Assembly (NCBI GenBank): GCA_015233285.1
Contig: JADFYA010000055.1
Coordinates: 1-12,916, forward strand
DNA length: 12,916 nucleotides
Source of the DNA: Deltaproteobacteria bacterium
GTDB lineage: Bacteria > Desulfobacterota > JADFXK01
Direction: 5' to 3'
A program made the translations under genes and the position numbers. Below the pieces are notes generated by a model, which worked only from the letters and a program-made list of their open reading frames with translations, did not search any database and was not told the DNA's origin. How positions within the stretch are numbered: the first letter of the stretch is position 1; each line of letters starts with the position of its first letter. Positions 6,108 through 12,916 of this stretch are shown here, piece by piece.

Positions 6108-7490
6108 ATGCAGGCGAATATCAGACTCGACGATGGCTTTTCCCTGGACTTGACCAATATGACGGCCCAGACGCTAAGGGAGGGTGTAACGCCCCAAGAT
6201 CTGCTGGAAATGGCCGGGAAGGCGACAGAGGCATTGAGTACTCTGACCAGGATCAGAGAAGGAGAAGTGCAGGCCCATGGCGAGCAGGTCAAGTTTATGC
6301 ACTTACCCTATCCGGATGCCGGAATAGTGAACGTGGCCAAGATTACTTCTTGGGCCGATAACCTGGTCGGGCAATTCGACGCCGTGGTGTCCATCGGCAT
6401 CGGCGGTTCATATTTGGGCAACAAGACCATTCAAGAAGCCCTGGCTCATCCCTATTTTAACGAGCTGTCGGCCAAAGGCAGGGGAGGGCGCCCCAAACTT
6501 TATTTTGCCGGCCAAAATCTGGATCCGGCCAATTTGCGCGGCTTGTTGGATGTCATCGACGTGGGCCGGACCATGTTTGTGCTCATTTCCAAATCTGGTG
6601 ACACGGTGGAACCGATGAGCGCCTTTATGGCCTGTTATGACTTGGTCAAGCAGTCAGGACACAACCCGGCGCGACATTTTACGGCCATCACTGACATATC
6701 TAAAGGTCTGTTGAAGGAGATCGCTGACCGGGAAGGAATGGACACCTTTGTCGTTCCGGCCGGAGTGGGCGGGAGATGGTCGGTCATGTCGGATGTGGGT
6801 CTGGTCACCGCGGCGGCAGCCGGTATCGATATCTCGGCCATGCTGGCCGGAGCCCGGGCCATGGATCAGGCCTGTCAGGCAGCCGGTCCGGAGTCAAATC
6901 CTGCCTTGGCCTATGCCTTATTTCACCACATCCTGGACAAAAAATACGGCAAAATCATTTCAGTGATCATGCCCTACGTCACCGCCTTAAAATCACTGGG
7001 TGAATGGTATGTGCAACTGTTGGCCGAGAGTCTGGGTAAGAAGATGAACCGGCAAGGCCAGGTGGTTCATGAGGGCCGGACCCCCATCCCGGCCGTAGGA
7101 ACGACGGATATGCACGCCCAAACGCAGCAACATCGGGAAGGTAAAAATATCAGGGCGTTAACCTTTATCCGGGTGGATGATTTCGGCCCCGGAGAAGTAA
7201 TTTTACCTGATGGGTTTAAGGACGTGCCGCAACTCGGTTACCTGTGTGGTCATCCCATGAGCCGTTCACTTGATGCCGCATTGACCGCTAATGAGACTTC
7301 CCTGGCCGAAGCAGGTCGACCGAATTGCCGCCTGTCCATTCCGGCGTTGACTCCCTATACTCTGGGTCAGTTATTCTTTTTCTTTGAGATGGCCACAGCC
7401 TTTGAAGGGGAGTTGCTCAACGTTAACGCCTATGATCAGCCCGGGGTGGAGGCTTACAAAAAAATTATGAAACAGATACTGAGGCCCTAG
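6108..7490 (+). CDS. pgi: Glucose-6-phosphate isomerase
   Basis: This cytoplasmic enzyme interconverts glucose 6-phosphate and fructose 6-phosphate. I choose the ATG at 6108 (460 residues) because GGGAG at 6098-6102 is spaced 5 nt from it. An in-frame GTG at 6093 would add five residues but lacks a ribosome binding site. Numbered from 6108, landmarks are the sugar-phosphate loop GIGGSYLG (97-104), SKSGDTVEP (161-169), GVGGRWSVMSDVG (219-231), catalytic Glu307 in YVQLLAESLGKKMNRQG, His336 in TTDMHAQTQQHREG and the C-terminal signature LLNVNAYDQPGVEAYKK with the substrate-binding Lys (about 451). The length fits the short bacterial/Bacillus-type PGI subgroup, not the approximately 550-residue enterobacterial form. 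It is followed 61 nt later by an MFS gene. It probably works with rpe in sugar-phosphate interconversion, although the two genes are not adjacent. Confidence 0.96.
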   Translation: MQANIRLDDGFSLDLTNMTAQTLREGVTPQDLLEMAGKATEALSTLTRIREGEVQAHGEQVKFMHLPYPDAGIVNVAKITSWADNLVGQFDAVVSIGIGGSYLGNKTIQEALAHPYFNELSAKGRGGRPKLYFAGQNLDPANLRGLLDVIDVGRTMFVLISKSGDTVEPMSAFMACYDLVKQSGHNPARHFTAITDISKGLLKEIADREGMDTFVVPAGVGGRWSVMSDVGLVTAAAAGIDISAMLAGARAMDQACQAAGPESNPALAYALFHHILDKKYGKIISVIMPYVTALKSLGEWYVQLLAESLGKKMNRQGQVVHEGRTPIPAVGTTDMHAQTQQHREGKNIRALTFIRVDDFGPGEVILPDGFKDVPQLGYLCGHPMSRSLDAALTANETSLAEAGRPNCRLSIPALTPYTLGQLFFFFEMATAFEGELLNVNAYDQPGVEAYKKIMKQILRP

Positions 7491-7551
7491 TCGAACGGTT
7501 CGTTCTTCTACATCACGCCTAGGTCGGAATCTTTAACGGTCGCCTGGAATC

Positions 7552-8712
7552 ATGCCATCAGGAATATTGATCACCATCATCTATATTACGGTGCTGACCT
7601 TTTCCGCCCTGTACGCACCTCAACCGCTGTTACATGTCTTGCACCGGGAGTTTGGGGTCGGTGAGGCAACGGCCTCTTTGCTGATTACCGTGACCATGCT
7701 GCCTCTCAGCCTAGCCCCGATGGTTTATGGTCTGCTGCTGGAGAACTACTCGGCCAAAAGGATTATGGTGGTGGCCGTTTCTTTTCTGGCCGGCAGTGAA
7801 CTGGGTATATATTGGTCCAATTCGTTTACCCAATTACTGGTGATCCGGTTTTTCCAAGGGCTGGCTCTTCCAGCGATCATGACTTCGCTCATGACCTATG
7901 TGTCGTCGTCCAGCACCGGGCGCCATATCCAGTCGGCCATGGCCACGTATATCGCGGCGACCATATTCGGCGGTTTCTTCGGTCGGCTTGTATCCGGGTT
8001 TGTCTCCAGCCATTTGGGTTGGCGCTACTCTTTTCTTACTCTTTTCTTCGCCTTTGCCGTAGCTTTGATTCCACTGAGCCGACTTAAAGCAGAGGCGCGG
8101 GCAAAGTTCTTACGACCCAGTTTGGCAGACTTTTCTGAGGTGTTGCGTGCTCCCGGATTTTTCCGGGTCTACGTGGTCATATTTTTTTCCTTCTTCGTCT
8201 TTGCCTCGTTACTAAATTTTCTGCCTTTTCGGTTGAATGAATTAACCGGTCAACCATCGGAATTCCGCATCGCCTTGTTGTACTTCGGCTACCTTATGGG
8301 GATGGTCGTATCCCTCAATTCCGTGCGAATCGTCCGGATCCTGGGGGATGAACACCGGGCCATTCGGGCCGGTCTGTGGTGTTACCTGGGCGCGACACTC
8401 TTGTTCCTTTCAACTCTCCCCCAGGTGCTCTTTGCGGCCATGTTTTTATTTTGCGCCGGAATGTTTTTGGTTCACGCCGTGGCTCCTGGCCTGTTAAACA
8501 GTCAGATACAAAGCAAAAGAGGCCTGGTTAACGGCCTGTACATTTCTTTTTACTATGCCGGCGGGACACTGGGCTCCTATTTTCCCGGCATGATCTACCA
8601 GCGATTTGGGTGGACGGCCTATATCATATTTTTGGCTGCTGCTTTGGGATTAAACATCTACATCGCCATGAGTTTTATGGGACGCCGGGGTGGCGGCAAG
8701 GCGGGCTGGTGA
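7552..8712 (+). CDS. MFS transporter, YnfM-like subfamily
   Basis: The 386-residue inner-membrane protein has about 12 hydrophobic segments and the length of a compact major facilitator. Features shared with YnfM-type permeases are the N-terminal LTFSALYAPQPLLHVLHREFG (15-35), VIRFFQGLALPAIMTSLMTYV (97-117), GRLVSGFVSSHLGWRYSF (144-161) and YYAGGTLGSYFPGMIYQRFGWTAY (334-357). The loop after TM2 (LLENYSAKRIM) is a weak form of MFS motif A. YnfM-like proteins are putative drug or metabolite exporters, and the substrate here is unknown. The start at 7552 lacks a strong ribosome binding site but is needed to keep TM1. It may be co-transcribed with pgi (61-nt gap, with only a weak CGAA-CGG-TTCG hairpin between). 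It converges on queH with a 38-nt gap. Confidence 0.87.
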   Translation: MPSGILITIIYITVLTFSALYAPQPLLHVLHREFGVGEATASLLITVTMLPLSLAPMVYGLLLENYSAKRIMVVAVSFLAGSELGIYWSNSFTQLLVIRFFQGLALPAIMTSLMTYVSSSSTGRHIQSAMATYIAATIFGGFFGRLVSGFVSSHLGWRYSFLTLFFAFAVALIPLSRLKAEARAKFLRPSLADFSEVLRAPGFFRVYVVIFFSFFVFASLLNFLPFRLNELTGQPSEFRIALLYFGYLMGMVVSLNSVRIVRILGDEHRAIRAGLWCYLGATLLFLSTLPQVLFAAMFLFCAGMFLVHAVAPGLLNSQIQSKRGLVNGLYISFYYAGGTLGSYFPGMIYQRFGWTAYIIFLAAALGLNIYIAMSFMGRRGGGKAGW

Positions 8713-8738
8713 AGCGTTTCGTGGTAGAACATGCCTTT

Positions 8739-8756
8739 TTGTCACGGTTGTCACGG
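8739..8756. repeat. Tandem 9-bp direct repeat at the MFS/queH junction
   Basis: Two perfect adjacent copies of TTGTCACGG lie in the short convergent gap. The second copy runs over the queH stop codon (complement of 8751-8753). No terminator hairpin with a T-run is evident in this gap on either strand. Confidence 0.7.
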
Positions 8757-9359
8757 CTTGACAAGAGCCTGGGATTCTTCGAGCAGGGACTCATCGGCTG
8801 GGCAGGCTTTGGCGGTATGTTTTGACCTGGGCAGGTACCGTTCCCGTTCACTCAACAGACACCCACAGTATTGTTGCCGATACAGGCCTAGTTCATGGGA
8901 CTTTTCGATACCTTCTTTCCAACCTTCCCGAAAATCGCGATAAAGGAATTTGACGCCTATTTTCTTGGCCGATTCTTCGGCTAACTGAATGATCAGATCG
9001 TGCTTCTGGTGCTTGCTGTATAACAGAGTCGTGGTCCAATAATCAAACTTGCCGCGCTTAGCCAGGCGAGCCGAGGCTTCGAGTCGACGCTGATAGCAGA
9101 ATAGACATCTTTGCTCCTCCCGAAAAGCCACATTTCTGAAGAACTCCGCTACGTCATAATCTTCCTGATAAATGACCCGCAACTGCATCTTATCGGCAAA
9201 AGCCCGAACCGTGTCTTGCCTCTTCTTAAATTCGGCGTAGGGATGGATGTTGGGGTTAAAAAAGTAGCCGAATAACTCAAACTCTTCGGCCTGTAACACC
9301 TTCACCGGGTAGCAGGCGCACGGGGCGCAACATATATGTAATAAAATCTTCATCTTCAT
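8751..9359 (-). CDS. queH: Epoxyqueuosine reductase QueH
   Basis: QueH (formerly DUF208) catalyses the last step of queuosine synthesis, reducing epoxyqueuosine in tRNA to queuosine. It is a non-homologous replacement of QueG. The 202-residue protein has the family's metal-binding cysteines in order: HICCAPC (C10, C11, C14), EEQRCLFCYQRRLE (C85, C88) and YRQQYCGCLLSERER (C165, C167). Also present are FFNPNIHPYAEFKKR (33-47) and TTTLLYSKHQKHDLI (109-123). In characterised QueH these cysteines hold a [4Fe-4S] cluster and an adjacent iron. The start codon overlaps the stop of the upstream repeat-protein gene as ATGA, so translation is probably coupled. No ribosome binding site of its own is apparent. 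A second ATG two codons later is an alternative start. Confidence 0.95.
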   Translation of the reverse strand: MKMKILLHICCAPCACYPVKVLQAEEFELFGYFFNPNIHPYAEFKKRQDTVRAFADKMQLRVIYQEDYDVAEFFRNVAFREEQRCLFCYQRRLEASARLAKRGKFDYWTTTLLYSKHQKHDLIIQLAEESAKKIGVKFLYRDFREGWKEGIEKSHELGLYRQQYCGCLLSERERYLPRSKHTAKACPADESLLEESQALVKP

Positions 9360-10348
9360 TTCAGATTATGCGATAGGGGCGGGAGCATGGCCTGCTTTAG
9401 CGCCCAGACGGCAAAACAAGTGGTTTGGACGTTCTTTTTGGGAATCTTATTAAATTGGATGGGAGTGTCACTTATATAAGCGCCGTCGGGTTGTTGTGTG
9501 GCGCAGAGATAGGACACGGCGTCATCCACCGGCTTGGATCCGGTGGGCATACCCGCGACAGTTAGAGCAAGAAGGACATAGGCCGTTATTTCCGGGTCTG
9601 CCGAACCTGAAGGTCCCGATCCGAACCCGCCGTTGATACCTTTTTTACTTCGCGTCATCCACTCGATGCCCTGCGCCACGATGGGGTCGGATGGCTGTAG
9701 TCCTGCAGAGCAAAGGGCGTTAACCACCCATGCCGTTGCTACAGATAAGGACTCGCCGCCTTTGGGGATACTCCAACCGCCGTCTATGTTTCGGGCAGTT
9801 ATGAGGTTCTCCATGGCCCGCTTAACGGGTTGTTCATCCGCCTTCATTCCCGAGGCTAGAAAAGCTTTAACGGCTATGGCCGTGTAATGCGATAAAGATG
9901 GTCCTTGGCCCTTAATCCTGGGAAAACCACCGTCAGTCTGTTGACATTGTTTCAGCCAGGCCACGGCCCGTGACACAGACTGCTTGCCGGTATCCAATTG
10001 AGCCAAGGCAATGACTGCAAAAGCCGTATGGGCGGAATTATTATTCCAACTTCCGTCGTTTTTCTGGTCAGTCAGGAGAAATGATTTTCCGTTTCGCACC
10101 GCATCGCTGTTGCCCAAGCCGCAAAGAGCCAGACTGTGAATCGCCCAAGCCGTGGTTTCGGCTTCACTCGCGGATGACTCCATGACCCGCGGCCATCCCC
10201 CGTCTTTACCTTGAGCCTTCAAAATATATCCGACCGCTTTATTGATAGTTTCACGAACGTCATTTTTGGCCGCAGCCGGAGTGATAAACACGGCCAGGGT
10301 CAGGGTGATCACGATTAGGGCAGTCAAACCGCTTTTCCTGGTTTTCAT
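9356..10348 (-). CDS. Secreted prenyltransferase/squalene-cyclase-repeat protein
   Basis: The 330-residue protein begins with a Sec signal peptide: MKTRK, a hydrophobic core at 8-22 and a likely cut after TPAAA at about residue 27. The mature part is built from six units of about 45-50 residues, each ending in a QW-like turn: QGKDGGWPR (46-54), QKNDGSWNN (95-103), QQTDGGFPR (136-144), RNIDGGWSI (186-194), KGINGGFGS (236-244) and QQPDGAYIS (285-293). The turns are separated by helices such as TTAWAIHSLAL. This is the alpha-alpha barrel fold of terpene cyclases and protein prenyltransferases. No DxDD cyclase acid motif is visible, so a binding or scaffold role outside the cytoplasm is as likely as catalysis. 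AAGGAG lies 7 nt before the ATG. The gene overlaps queH by ATGA and lies 120 nt after the SprT/DUF2786 gene. Confidence 0.8.
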   Translation of the reverse strand: MKTRKSGLTALIVITLTLAVFITPAAAKNDVRETINKAVGYILKAQGKDGGWPRVMESSASEAETTAWAIHSLALCGLGNSDAVRNGKSFLLTDQKNDGSWNNNSAHTAFAVIALAQLDTGKQSVSRAVAWLKQCQQTDGGFPRIKGQGPSLSHYTAIAVKAFLASGMKADEQPVKRAMENLITARNIDGGWSIPKGGESLSVATAWVVNALCSAGLQPSDPIVAQGIEWMTRSKKGINGGFGSGPSGSADPEITAYVLLALTVAGMPTGSKPVDDAVSYLCATQQPDGAYISDTPIQFNKIPKKNVQTTCFAVWALKQAMLPPLSHNLK

Positions 10349-10375
10349 AGTTGGCTCCTTAAGACTTGAAGAGAA

Positions 10376-10392
10376 CCGGCCACTAGGGCCGA
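10376..10392 (-). terminator. Weak inverted repeat between the SprT/DUF2786 and repeat-protein genes
   Basis: On the minus strand CGGCC-CTAGT-GGCCG forms a 5-bp stem, followed by a pyrimidine-rich GTTCTCTTC. It could be an attenuating terminator after the SprT gene or simply part of the leader. There is no clean T-run, so termination is uncertain. Confidence 0.3.
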
Positions 10393-10468
10393 TTGCTTAC
10401 GGAGAAAGGATTTTGCCGGGCTCGGGATTATCAGTCTCGGGCCATCTTTACTTAAACACAGCCGATGG

Positions 10469-11596
10469 TTACTTGTTGTCAATCAATCTGACCGAGCATT
10501 GGTTGGTTTCGGTGATACCTTGGGAGATGATCAGTTTTTTTCCTATGCTTCGTCCATCTTCTAAAACCGTTCGATCATAACCGGCCGTTTTTCTGGATGA
10601 CCTGACGATATGAGGATATCTGCGGGCGGCATAGGCCAAAAGCAACGGATCATCGATCTTGACTAAGCCACGTTCACCGTTCAATCTCCCTTTGATTTGT
10701 TCTTTTGTTTGTAACTTGGATCGAAACCCCTCAACGATACCCACGGCAAAGTCTGATTCCCGATGGCGGTTCAATCCCTTGCCTTGATTATATTGATGCC
10801 ATTGGGATCGGATGAAGTGATACACGAAATCATGTACATAACTGGCAATTTTTACATTTTCCGGGGTCCCGCTGATTTCCAGGACTCTTCCTATTTTGCC
10901 CTTTTCCAGGACGTAGCTGGCCGCCCAAAGACAGTAGATAAAGTAAAAATCCTGCAGCAGATGAGCCAGCCGATAGTCTTCGCGACGATGGCGTAGAGCT
11001 GGTTGGCCCACAAAAACGGTTACAAAATTTCGGGAACTCCGGTGAGACAGTAGATCCAAGTTATACCTGGCCAAGAGTTCATGGGCCTTGGCCATGGCTG
11101 ATTCGGCTTCGTGTCGGTTTCGGCTCTCGGCCAGGGCCATGAGCTTTTTTACCCTGACCATGATTTTGTCCTCCGGGCTTGATGGTTCCGATTCGGCCCG
11201 GCCATCCAGCGGCTGGTATCTTTCCGAAGCCTTGGGGTCAGCCTGGAGTAATAGGCAGGCCCGGTGGAAGGTGGGACCATGAGGAGGTTCATCGTACTTG
11301 CCCAGCACCTCTTCGGTCAACTGGTGGGCCATTTCATGCCGTAATACCTCACGCACGGCTTCCCACGAATGATTGAACACAAGATTCCGGTTTAAGCAAA
11401 TCTCACGCTTCGCCCCAGACCAGTGTCCCCATTTATGGTTCATATCTTTAAGGCTGAACAGCGGTCTCCGCATCAACCCCTGGTAGGTCTTGGGGAGGGC
11501 CCATTGAGCGACATCCCATTCACAGGCCAGCCCGTGGAGAACGCGTTGTTCCAGTTGTTCTTGAAAGTATATTTTATTTTCTGTTTGTGGTTTCAT
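10469..11596 (-). CDS. SprT-like zinc metalloprotease fused to a DUF2786 domain
   Basis: From the ATG at 11596 the protein is 375 residues. The N-terminal SprT-like domain (about 10-125) has the zinc motif HEMAH at 87-91 and a third ligand H111 in PPHGPTFHRAC. Upstream of these is KWGHWSGAKREICLNRNLVFNHSWEAVREVLR, as in the SprT/Spartan family, whose eukaryotic members cut DNA-protein crosslinks. A DUF2786-like helical domain follows at about 141-183 (KKLMALAESRNRHEAESAMAKAHELLARYNL). A C-terminal alpha-helical region of unknown role follows. The frame extends upstream to a TTG at 11665, but that TTG is the first base triplet of a near-consensus -35 box, so the longer start is very unlikely. 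No strong ribosome binding site is seen; AGG sits about 9 nt before the ATG. DNA or protein substrates are not known. Confidence 0.83.
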   Translation of the reverse strand: MKPQTENKIYFQEQLEQRVLHGLACEWDVAQWALPKTYQGLMRRPLFSLKDMNHKWGHWSGAKREICLNRNLVFNHSWEAVREVLRHEMAHQLTEEVLGKYDEPPHGPTFHRACLLLQADPKASERYQPLDGRAESEPSSPEDKIMVRVKKLMALAESRNRHEAESAMAKAHELLARYNLDLLSHRSSRNFVTVFVGQPALRHRREDYRLAHLLQDFYFIYCLWAASYVLEKGKIGRVLEISGTPENVKIASYVHDFVYHFIRSQWHQYNQGKGLNRHRESDFAVGIVEGFRSKLQTKEQIKGRLNGERGLVKIDDPLLLAYAARRYPHIVRSSRKTAGYDRTVLEDGRSIGKKLIISQGITETNQCSVRLIDNK

Positions 11597-11636
11597 CCGG
11601 CGGACCTGGCGTTGTATGGGGATATGATAACAAATT

Positions 11637-11665
11637 TTTATACCGGAGAGACAAGGCCGTGTCAA
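11637..11665 (-). promoter_or_regulatory. Near-consensus sigma-70 promoter of the SprT/DUF2786 gene
   Basis: On the minus strand, TTGACA (11665-11660), a 17-nt spacer and TATAAA (11642-11637) give 6/6 and 5/6 matches at optimal spacing. Transcription would begin near 11630, leaving a leader of about 35 nt to the ATG at 11596. Confidence 0.8.
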
Positions 11666-11998
11666 TCACCTAATTCTGATGATAACCTTTTTATCTAAGG
11701 CCTCAACTAATATTTCTTTGTCACCGGCCCGGCCTAAGTCTACGGTCAACTTGCGACCAGTAATCAGTAACAGAATGATATGAATTAACCGGTAGTCCCG
11801 GTTTGTCCCATTTATAATCTAAGAAATACCATAGGGTTAACTATATACCTGCCTTCTGTTTTTTATTGTGTTTTCCACGCTTTTGCGCGATAAAATGCTA
11901 TCTAAGGCTTTTCTCCAGTCCAGGCTGGATATGATTTGATTGTCGCCTGGTTTGGGCGGACCTGAATTACTGTGATCTAACATAATGAGGTCAAGAGC
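11666..11998. other. Divergent, AT-rich intergenic region before the PAS sensor gene
   Basis: The 333-nt region lies between the SprT promoter and the sensor start. It contains a hairpin AACCGG-TAGTC-CCGGTT at 11787-11803, a lone TATAAT at 11813-11818 without a suitable -35, and a small minus-strand ORF. No convincing promoter for the sensor gene was found. TTGTGT...GATAAA near 11868-11896 is the best weak match. Confidence 0.5.
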
Positions 11999-12025
11999 AT
12001 GGGCGATAGAGAGACGGAAGGACAT
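11837..12025 (-). CDS. Possible small protein, antisense-overlapping the sensor start
   Basis: A 62-codon frame starting at 12025 (MSFRLSIAHALDLIMLDHSN...) has an unusually good ribosome binding site, GGAGG, spaced 4 nt from the ATG. The product is hydrophilic with no recognised domain. It overlaps the first 27 nt of the plus-strand sensor gene on the opposite strand. The same frame extends upstream to 12079 with no better start. It may be chance, because the GGAGG lies inside the sensor coding sequence. Confidence 0.25.
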   Translation of the reverse strand: MSFRLSIAHALDLIMLDHSNSGPPKPGDNQIISSLDWRKALDSILSRKSVENTIKNRRQVYS

Positions 12026-12916
12026 GTTACCTCCAACAGCGACCTGCTGTCCCGGGAATATATAGCTGTGCGGAGTCAATTAGTCAATGCCGGGTTGATC
12101 GCTTGTGCCCTATTCGGTCTTCCCACCCTGTTCGCATCTTTTTATAGGGCCAGGGATATCGGCTGGCAACCCCTCATGTTGGTCCACTTCGGCACCTACC
12201 TGATCATTCTTGGAACCGTATTTTTTCGGCAGCGTATAAGCTTTCAGAACAGGGCATTTGTCTTCCTGGCCATACTTTTCCTGGCGGGAACGGCCAGCGT
12301 CCTCACCTGGGGTCTTATCGGCATGGGGGTGATCGTTTTAATTACGTGGAGTGTTCTGACGGCCATTCTTTATGGTTTGCGGGCCAGCCTGGCCGCAGTG
12401 TTCGTCAGTATGGTCGTTACGTCGGTGACAGGCGTGGGAATAGCCTTGGGCCTGTTTTCTTTCCGGTTTAATATCAATGTTTACGCCGTGGCTCCATCTT
12501 CCTGGATTATGGTGACCGTTGGGGTTGGACTCCTGGGCTCGATTATGGTCGCCAGTTTGGGACGGTTCCATGAATCATTGATCGAGTCAATTGATACCTT
12601 AAATAAAAGCATGGATGAGTTACACCAGGCAAATGAAAGACTGGTTAATGAAATTAAAACTCGGGAAGGGGTGGAGAAGTCTCTTGTAGAAAGTAAGCAA
12701 CGGTACCGTTCACTTTTTGATTATCATCCAGATGGAGTATGTTCATTTGATCTAACGGGCAAGTTTATCTCTGTAAATGCCGGTATGGAAAAACTCACCG
12801 GGTATCGCTCAGAAGAACTGGGTCAAATGAGTTTTTTTGATATTCTGACCGTAATGGAAACGAAAAGAGTAAAAGTACATTTTCAGAAAGTAGTAAATGG
12901 TAACCCACAGAAATTC
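11999..12916 (+). CDS. Multi-TM membrane sensor with PAS domain (5' part)
   Basis: The frame is open from ATG 11999 to the window end (306 codons, no stop), so only the N-terminal part of the protein is seen. GAGG at 11987-11990 is 8 nt before the ATG, and an in-frame TAA at 11978-11980 bounds the frame. Residues 1-28 are cytoplasmic and hydrophilic. About six hydrophobic segments follow (29-49, 60-77, 85-104, 107-126, 131-153, 168-187). A coiled-coil-like linker runs about 190-235 (SIDTLNKSMDELHQANERLVNEIKTREGVEKSLVESKQRY). A PAS domain starts at about 236 (RSLFDYHPDGVCSFDLTGKFISVNAGMEKLTGYRSEELGQMSFFDIL). The output domain, perhaps histidine kinase, GGDEF or another PAS, lies beyond the window. 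By its layout it is a membrane-anchored signal transducer. The signal is unknown. Confidence 0.88.
   Translation, partial: MGDRETEGHVTSNSDLLSREYIAVRSQLVNAGLIACALFGLPTLFASFYRARDIGWQPLMLVHFGTYLIILGTVFFRQRISFQNRAFVFLAILFLAGTASVLTWGLIGMGVIVLITWSVLTAILYGLRASLAAVFVSMVVTSVTGVGIALGLFSFRFNINVYAVAPSSWIMVTVGVGLLGSIMVASLGRFHESLIESIDTLNKSMDELHQANERLVNEIKTREGVEKSLVESKQRYRSLFDYHPDGVCSFDLTGKFISVNAGMEKLTGYRSEELGQMSFFDILTVMETKRVKVHFQKVVNGNPQKF

Noticed and set aside
10381..10468. Possible riboswitch in the leader of the secreted repeat protein
   Set aside because: Compared by eye with cobalamin, TPP, c-di-GMP and fluoride consensus motifs, no conserved core was found; only a short inverted repeat is present.
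11813..11818. Perfect TATAAT as sensor promoter
   Set aside because: No acceptable -35 or extended -10 occurs at the right distance, so it is not called as a promoter.
12338..12571. 77-codon minus-strand ORF inside the sensor gene
   Set aside because: It lies antisense to the membrane segments of the sensor, whose plus-strand frame is open throughout with domain support.

Overview
The window reads as an ordinary chromosomal stretch of a Gram-negative anaerobe, most likely a member of the Desulfobacterota (Desulfobacca/Syntrophobacter-like). This placement is an inference. It rests on gene style: a secreted alpha-alpha repeat protein, QueH instead of QueG, a SprT-DUF2786 fusion, an Rpn-type PD-(D/E)XK protein and a multi-TM PAS sensor, all at roughly 50% GC. 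No rRNA, tRNA, CRISPR array, prophage or complete insertion sequence is visible.

Layout, left to right. (1) Positions 1-1839, plus strand: the tail of a CBS-domain protein, then a DASS/SLC13-type anion transporter. (2) 1975-4122, plus strand: a large left-handed beta-helix (hexapeptide-repeat) protein followed 39 nt later by ribulose-phosphate 3-epimerase (rpe), probably one operon. (3) 4265-5807, minus strand: a small charged protein of unknown function, a decayed relic of an Rpn-like gene, and an intact Rpn-like nuclease/transposase-family gene with an in-frame 12-bp tandem repeat. (4) 6108-8712, plus strand: glucose-6-phosphate isomerase (pgi) and a YnfM-like MFS exporter. (5) 8751-11596, minus strand: SprT-like protease/DUF2786 fusion, a secreted prenyltransferase/squalene-cyclase-repeat protein, and queH. 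The last two overlap by ATGA. (6) 11999 to the window end, plus strand: the N-terminal 306 residues of a membrane PAS sensor protein that continues past the window.

Functional links: rpe and pgi are both sugar-phosphate enzymes (pentose phosphate, glycolysis/gluconeogenesis) but lie in separate transcription units. The minus-strand queH pair is translationally coupled although the products act in different compartments (periplasm and cytoplasmic tRNA modification). The best promoter in the window (TTGACA-N17-TATAAA) drives the SprT/DUF2786 gene, and it shows that the protein starts at the internal ATG at 11596 and not at the upstream TTG.

I found no convincing new multi-gene system. The most informative non-obvious observations are the Rpn relic next to the intact Rpn gene, the sensor gene cut by the window end, the non-canonical SNT positions in the SLC13 transporter, the coupled secreted-repeat/QueH pair and the uncharacterised beta-helix/rpe pair.
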